A DNA stretch of 64,000 nt from Enoplosus armatus (lineage: Eukaryota > Chordata > Actinopteri > Centrarchiformes > Enoplosidae), in NCBI RefSeq assembly GCF_043641665.1, contig NC_092198.1, forward strand, positions 8,678,501 to 8,742,500, given 5' to 3'. The notes beneath the pieces were generated by a model. That model saw only the letters and a program-made list of their open reading frames with translations, was not told the DNA's origin and made no database searches. Below, in pieces: positions 59,884 to 64,000 of this stretch. A program made the position numbers and the translations under genes. Every line of letters begins with the position of its first letter. The stretch's first letter is position 1.

Positions 59884-61595
59884 ACACCAATATCCTTGTA
59901 CAGACCCACACGCTCCTTTTTTTGGGGGGGGTCTCTCGGGTGTTAATCTAATGCAATGATTTTTTTTCTTGGCTTTGATGTCTTTCACTCTCTCCACCTG
60001 ATCTGCCGAAGTCACCTGGGAAGAAAACACTGCTCAGGCTCCCAGGCTGTCAGCCGTGAGCGACAGAGGCCTGCGATTAATTTCACCTAATCACTGTCCC
60101 AGCTTGATTACCAGCGGGAGCCGCTGACCTGACTGACACTTGTGCAGCGTCTTTCATTAGTAAAAACAGCTCTGTTATGTCCAAGATAAGCAGTTTGCTT
60201 TTATTTTGTGCCAGGGGACAGCGAGGCACAGCGGGAGAGAGAAAAGAGGTTGTGGTCAGAGAGAGACAAGAGACAAGAGGAGGAAAAGGAGGGTCGAGAG
60301 CATGTAAAAACTTCTAATTTGCTGCTATCCAGATGCAGGGTTAATGAGGTGATGATACTGTATAGCAGCTGTCTCCTGCACTTATTCCAAATAAGGGTGA
60401 CTTGCTCTCTTTGTAGAGGATTTTTTGGTTGAAATATGGGCATGAGGCATAAGCGATTAGAGAAGTTATTACTTGGCAGCCTGCCCTGTGAAGGACCTCA
60501 CCTTCAAGCCTCTTTTTTTAGAAGCTGGGGTTTAAAAGCAAATCCTAAAAAAAGGGAGCGCCACCTCCAAATAAATAGGAAGCAATAAGAGGTGAATTTA
60601 TATTCCAGCTCTTTAGACATTCTCCAACCAGATTAAATGTCCGTAAAAGGCATGTGTCAATTTTAAAAATATCACTTGCAGCTGTTTTTAAATGAAAACC
60701 TCAGATAAATAAAAAAATTTAGATAATGGGCAGTGAGGATTCAACATGAGATTTAATGTCTGTTATATTTCCATGTTGATGCATAATGCGTAAGATTAAT
60801 GTGCTGTAAGAAGCCCTAAAATTGCAAACAATTTGCGACATCAGTTTACTATGTGTAAACACACTACATCAAATAAGACAGCACAAATAAAACATGACTT
60901 ACATGGTGTGTAATTTCAGTTTGCTGAATGGTGTGCTTTAATGCATTTCATTTATGGGGGTCAAAAGGTTAATAAGCCATATTGGTGATATATAACATCC
61001 ACCTCATGTGGAGGCCTCTGATGGAGTATGTGAATCCAGCATGTAATTTACTGTCAGAGCATTTCCTCTCCCTCCATCTCTCCACCCCTTGGCAACAGTG
61101 ACCTCTATCTCATGGCTACACTCCACAATAACTAGCTCCTGCTAGCAGTATCTATTTGGTGTCAGCTGTTGCTTCATACTAAAGTGTGATTGTGGTGGTG
61201 GATGGATGTGTTTTGAGGATGGGTGAGGGCATGATGCATCTATTTCTGCAATAAGTCCACTCTGACGATGGCGCCTGTGTAACAGAGATATCTCAGTAAA
61301 CTGAATATCATTCTCTGAGACATGAGATACGAGCGTGAGCGGCTCCGTGTGCTGCACTGCTCTCAGTGCTGTCGGGGGGGGATAAAAAGGAGGGAGAGGA
61401 GGGAATCCAGGGAGAAGCTCATTCAGTAGGTCTGTGATATCTGAATGTGGCGGCATAACACATATCTGTATGTTGAGAAAAAACATCAACAGTGAATGGA
61501 CACATCATACAATAAGAAAGCTAAGTGCATCTCACCACATAAGATGAGAAGATTCATACCACTGGGGGAATATTTCTTGACCAGTAGTAGTGGCT

Positions 61596-61705
61596 TCCTT
61601 TCATTCCTGCTGGCTGTAGCTTCATATTTACTGTACAGACAAGAGAGTGGTATCGATCTTCTCACCTAAGTCTCAGCAAGAAAGTGAATATCTCCAAAAA
61701 TGTAA
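61596..61705 (-). repeat. Dispersed repeat family D, copy 2 (inverted fragment)
   Basis: The plus strand reads tgctggctgtagcttcatat, gtggtatcgatcttctcacc and tctcagcaagaaagtgaata, the reverse complement of the left end of the family D copy at 29262. Only about 110 bp of the family is present. Confidence 0.6.
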
Positions 61706-62231
61706 TGTAAAAAAGTATTCCTTTAATTTGACCGAGTAACTTAATAATATAAATAATAATAATAATGGTCTTTAATGGTTGATCACTGCATGTCAGTGTT
61801 AACAGTTAACGGTATATCCTACTGTAGTAACTCGATACTGTATAAAATCACTATATTTAGGCACCTCATATTACATATTTTTGGTATTTTTGCATTTAGA
61901 GATTATGGTCACAGAGGTAAGTGCACTCAATCCCGTGGTTACTATTGTGACATGCATTTAAAGCACTCACTCCATGTTTTTTTAATAAGAATGATTAAAA
62001 ATGTAGCACTCAAAGTGAAAGCAATGAAAGAGAGATAACAATGTACAAACATTGTTCACATGCTTTTAAAAACACATCCATGTCGCTGGCATTCACCATT
62101 TCTAAATTTGAAGACAAACTAATAATTGAATCTGTTTTTGTTGTGGTTGCATCAGTAGAACTATAATGAATATACAAATCCTTGTGGCGTAATAATAAAA
62201 CATTGCAGGTTTATTAGGTTCGGTGGCTTTA

Positions 62232-62254
62232 TGTGTGTGTGTGTGTGTGTGTGT
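62232..62254. repeat. (TG)n microsatellite
   Basis: TG dinucleotides followed by gagagtgtgtgagagtgtgt, a degenerate extension. Confidence 0.93.
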
Positions 62255-64000
62255 GAGAGTGTGTGAGAGTGTGTCTTGGGTATAATTCATTACACAACTC
62301 CCCATCCAGGCTTTAATATTTGAAGTTTGGAATTGAAATTTAATCAGTGGGTCAGTTGCCAGAGGTCGAAACAACTGTTTTAATACACTGTAAAGGGGCA
62401 GACCTTTGGGTTTATAAAGGCTACTCTTCTATCTCTGCCAGGAACACAGCGAGGGGGGGAGTTTGGACAAGTTGGGTTAAGGTTTGTAAAGGGCAACACA
62501 CCACCCCTGCCATGGCTGCTGTTTGGCGTGCCTCTGTGGTACTGTGTAACAAATCCTGAATTATTCATTAAGCATTTCCACATTTCTGCGTTAACGTGAA
62601 CTTAAATTTCTTCTGGGAGAGGGTGGCTTCTTTCCTCTCTCTTTCTCTATAAAATCTACTTTACTTGTCTTCCTCACCTCCTTACACACACACATGTGCA
62701 TTGAGCATTAAGGTAATGGTAACTAACTCCCTCTCTGAGGCCACAGTCATCAGGCCTGGTTAAGTGTAATTACTGCCAATTAAAGTAGCAATGCAGAATG
62801 GAGTCAATGGAGCGATAGTGAACGATACAGCATGCTACATTGTTGGTAGTAGAGAAGCCTAAATGGATATAGAGGACAATGGTCTTGTTAGTATTGCAAG
62901 AAGATACTCTAATGTATAGTAAAGTGGGCTTGTCCCCTCGAGTTACTGACTGCTAATGTGCAGTATGGATCTAAAGCATTTTATTTGTGCTATAAACAAA
63001 CTTCCAGAGCTTAAAGATAGACTTTTGATTGCTCTTTTTCCCTTGAAGTCAAATGCAAATAGATGACGTTTAAGCTCAAAGAGTGGGTGATGTTTCCCTC
63101 TAGCCAGATGAAGTCATCTTGCGCTTTAACTGTGCTGTTTAAACTGTTGCTTTAAGAGCTGGAGCTGTGTTCAGGAAGCTGCAGCCCACTTAGGACTGCT
63201 GCACCTCCATCTTCCTCAGTGACAGTGCTTTTCCAATTATGCTGTCTTTGGAGGAACACTGGCTGTCTGTAGATGTGTGTACAAAACCAATGTTTGTGTG
63301 TGTGTGTGGGGGGGTGTATGTACACATGGACAATGTGTGAGATAAATAGAGGGGCAGACGTCAGCAGCCTCACAGCAGAGCCTGCAACCCCTCACTTCCT
63401 CCCAGTGATGGAGATGAGGAAATAATGAGGCCCAGTTCTGCTCTGTATGTATGTGTATGTGTGTATGTGTGTGTGTGTGTCTGTGTTAGGGGGTGAGGAG
63501 TAATGAATCTCCTCTTCATCTGCTCCCTTAGACAGTGGCGTCTGCCTCAGCCCATCTCCTCTCTAATTCATCTCCCTAGAAAACAAACAGGCCACAGACC
63601 ACTGATCTACACAACAACACCTTGAAAGCCACCATTAGAGTTGGAGGCAAAGCACCAGTGACATGATGGAGTTCTTTTCTGGTTTCAGCCTAATGACCTT
63701 CTCCTTTGTTTGGTCTGGACTAAGAGCAACCAAGGACGGGAGATCTTTCCTGAATGATGATTTGAAAGCATTTTCTTTATATAAGTAGACCATTCATATT
63801 TCTGCTAATGTCACAGGCTCATTTTTTTTTCACATTTGACACCTATAATAACAGCATTAACAGTATCCTCATGTAATATTAGTAGTGTAACAATTGTATC
63901 TCAGTGGTTGGTGGTAGAGGAACGTGTTGGGTATAGGAGGTGTTTGTGCATATGTATGTATGGCGTAATACAGAACATGAAAAAGGCACTGACTTCCACC

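Larger units (their letters stand above)
1..64000 (-). other. mdga2: mdga2 gene, internal segment (Ig2 to FNIII), both ends outside the window
   Basis: Nine minus-strand exons, listed separately, join into one continuous frame of 1824 nt with compatible phases and GT-AG introns. The conceptual protein has Ig2, Ig3, Ig4, Ig5, Ig6 and an FNIII-like domain in the MDGA order. Segments such as [37 protein letters not shown] and [20 protein letters not shown] fit MDGA2 better than MDGA1 as I remember the human proteins; no alignment was run. MDGA proteins are GPI-anchored neuronal cell-surface proteins that bind neuroligins through Ig1-Ig2 and limit neurexin-neuroligin synapse formation. Seven N-glycosylation sequons are visible (N84, N108, N152, N305, N314, N375, N575). 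Signal peptide, Ig1, MAM domain and GPI signal are absent and should lie outside. Teleosts may carry two mdga2 copies; I cannot say which this is. Confidence 0.93.
56728..64000 (-). other. Intron upstream of Ig2 (partial)
   Basis: No Ig1 signature (for example VTGHPRPQ) is seen, so Ig1 should lie above 64000. The region holds a GAGT-rich degenerate repeat (58150-58275), (CA)n at 59837-59878, (GT)n at 62232-62254 and near 63447-63482, and a minus-oriented fragment of the 29262-29560 repeat (61596-61705). The plus-strand 196-codon open frame at 56507-57097 overlaps the Ig2 exon in antisense and has no domain signature. Confidence 0.75.

Noticed and set aside
63985..64000. Possible end of the Ig1 exon at the window edge
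   Set aside because: The minus-strand bases ggtggaagtcagtgcc do not match the expected Ig1 end with a phase-1 donor.
1..64000. CRISPR arrays, bacterial operons, phage or toxin systems
   Set aside because: The window is vertebrate intron and exon sequence; the regular arrays are microsatellites only.

Overview
The window is vertebrate nuclear DNA. Long AT-rich introns, GT-AG splice sites, many (CA)n/(TG)n microsatellites and several interspersed repeats I recognise from spiny-rayed teleosts point to a teleost, probably an acanthomorph. I cannot name the species.

The only gene I can support is on the minus strand. It is the middle of an MDGA2-type gene (MAM domain-containing glycosylphosphatidylinositol anchor protein 2). 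Nine coding exons run from about 56.7 kb down to 2.6 kb. In transcript order they are 56531-56727, 53233-53365, 52713-52982, 39786-39877, 39449-39686, 28415-28708, 18172-18444, 9259-9407 and 2588-2765. Together they give 1824 nt of open frame: 607 whole codons plus a split codon at each end. The product runs from Ig domain 2 through Ig3, Ig4, Ig5 and Ig6 to the fibronectin type III-like domain. All splice phases match, every domain is bounded by phase-1 introns, and there is no frameshift or internal stop. Residue numbers below count from the first, split codon of this stretch. The signal peptide and Ig1 should lie above 64000; the MAM domain and GPI signal should lie below 1. None of them is visible here.

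The rest is intronic and flanking sequence with no other supportable gene. It holds microsatellites, a tRNA-derived SINE on the minus strand near 34.3-34.5 kb, and a 394-bp MITE-like element with terminal inverted repeats near 15.0-15.4 kb. It also holds a 'ccaccactg'-ended repeat near 22.1 kb, a LINE-like 3' end near 10.4 kb, and several dispersed repeat families present in two copies. One repeat copy stops about 23 bp from the splice donor of the Ig6 exon. Structural oddities include a perfect 16-bp-arm palindrome with a one-base centre (20097-20129), a 25-bp-arm hairpin with one wobble pair (43438-43501) and an 18-bp perfect palindrome (33374-33391). A few stretches look like conserved non-coding elements, but only cross-species comparison can decide.

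MDGA proteins are GPI-anchored neuronal surface proteins that bind neuroligins and restrain synapse formation. Nothing here suggests a new defence or mobile system. The most useful outputs are the exon model, the symmetric exon phases and the unusual inverted repeats.
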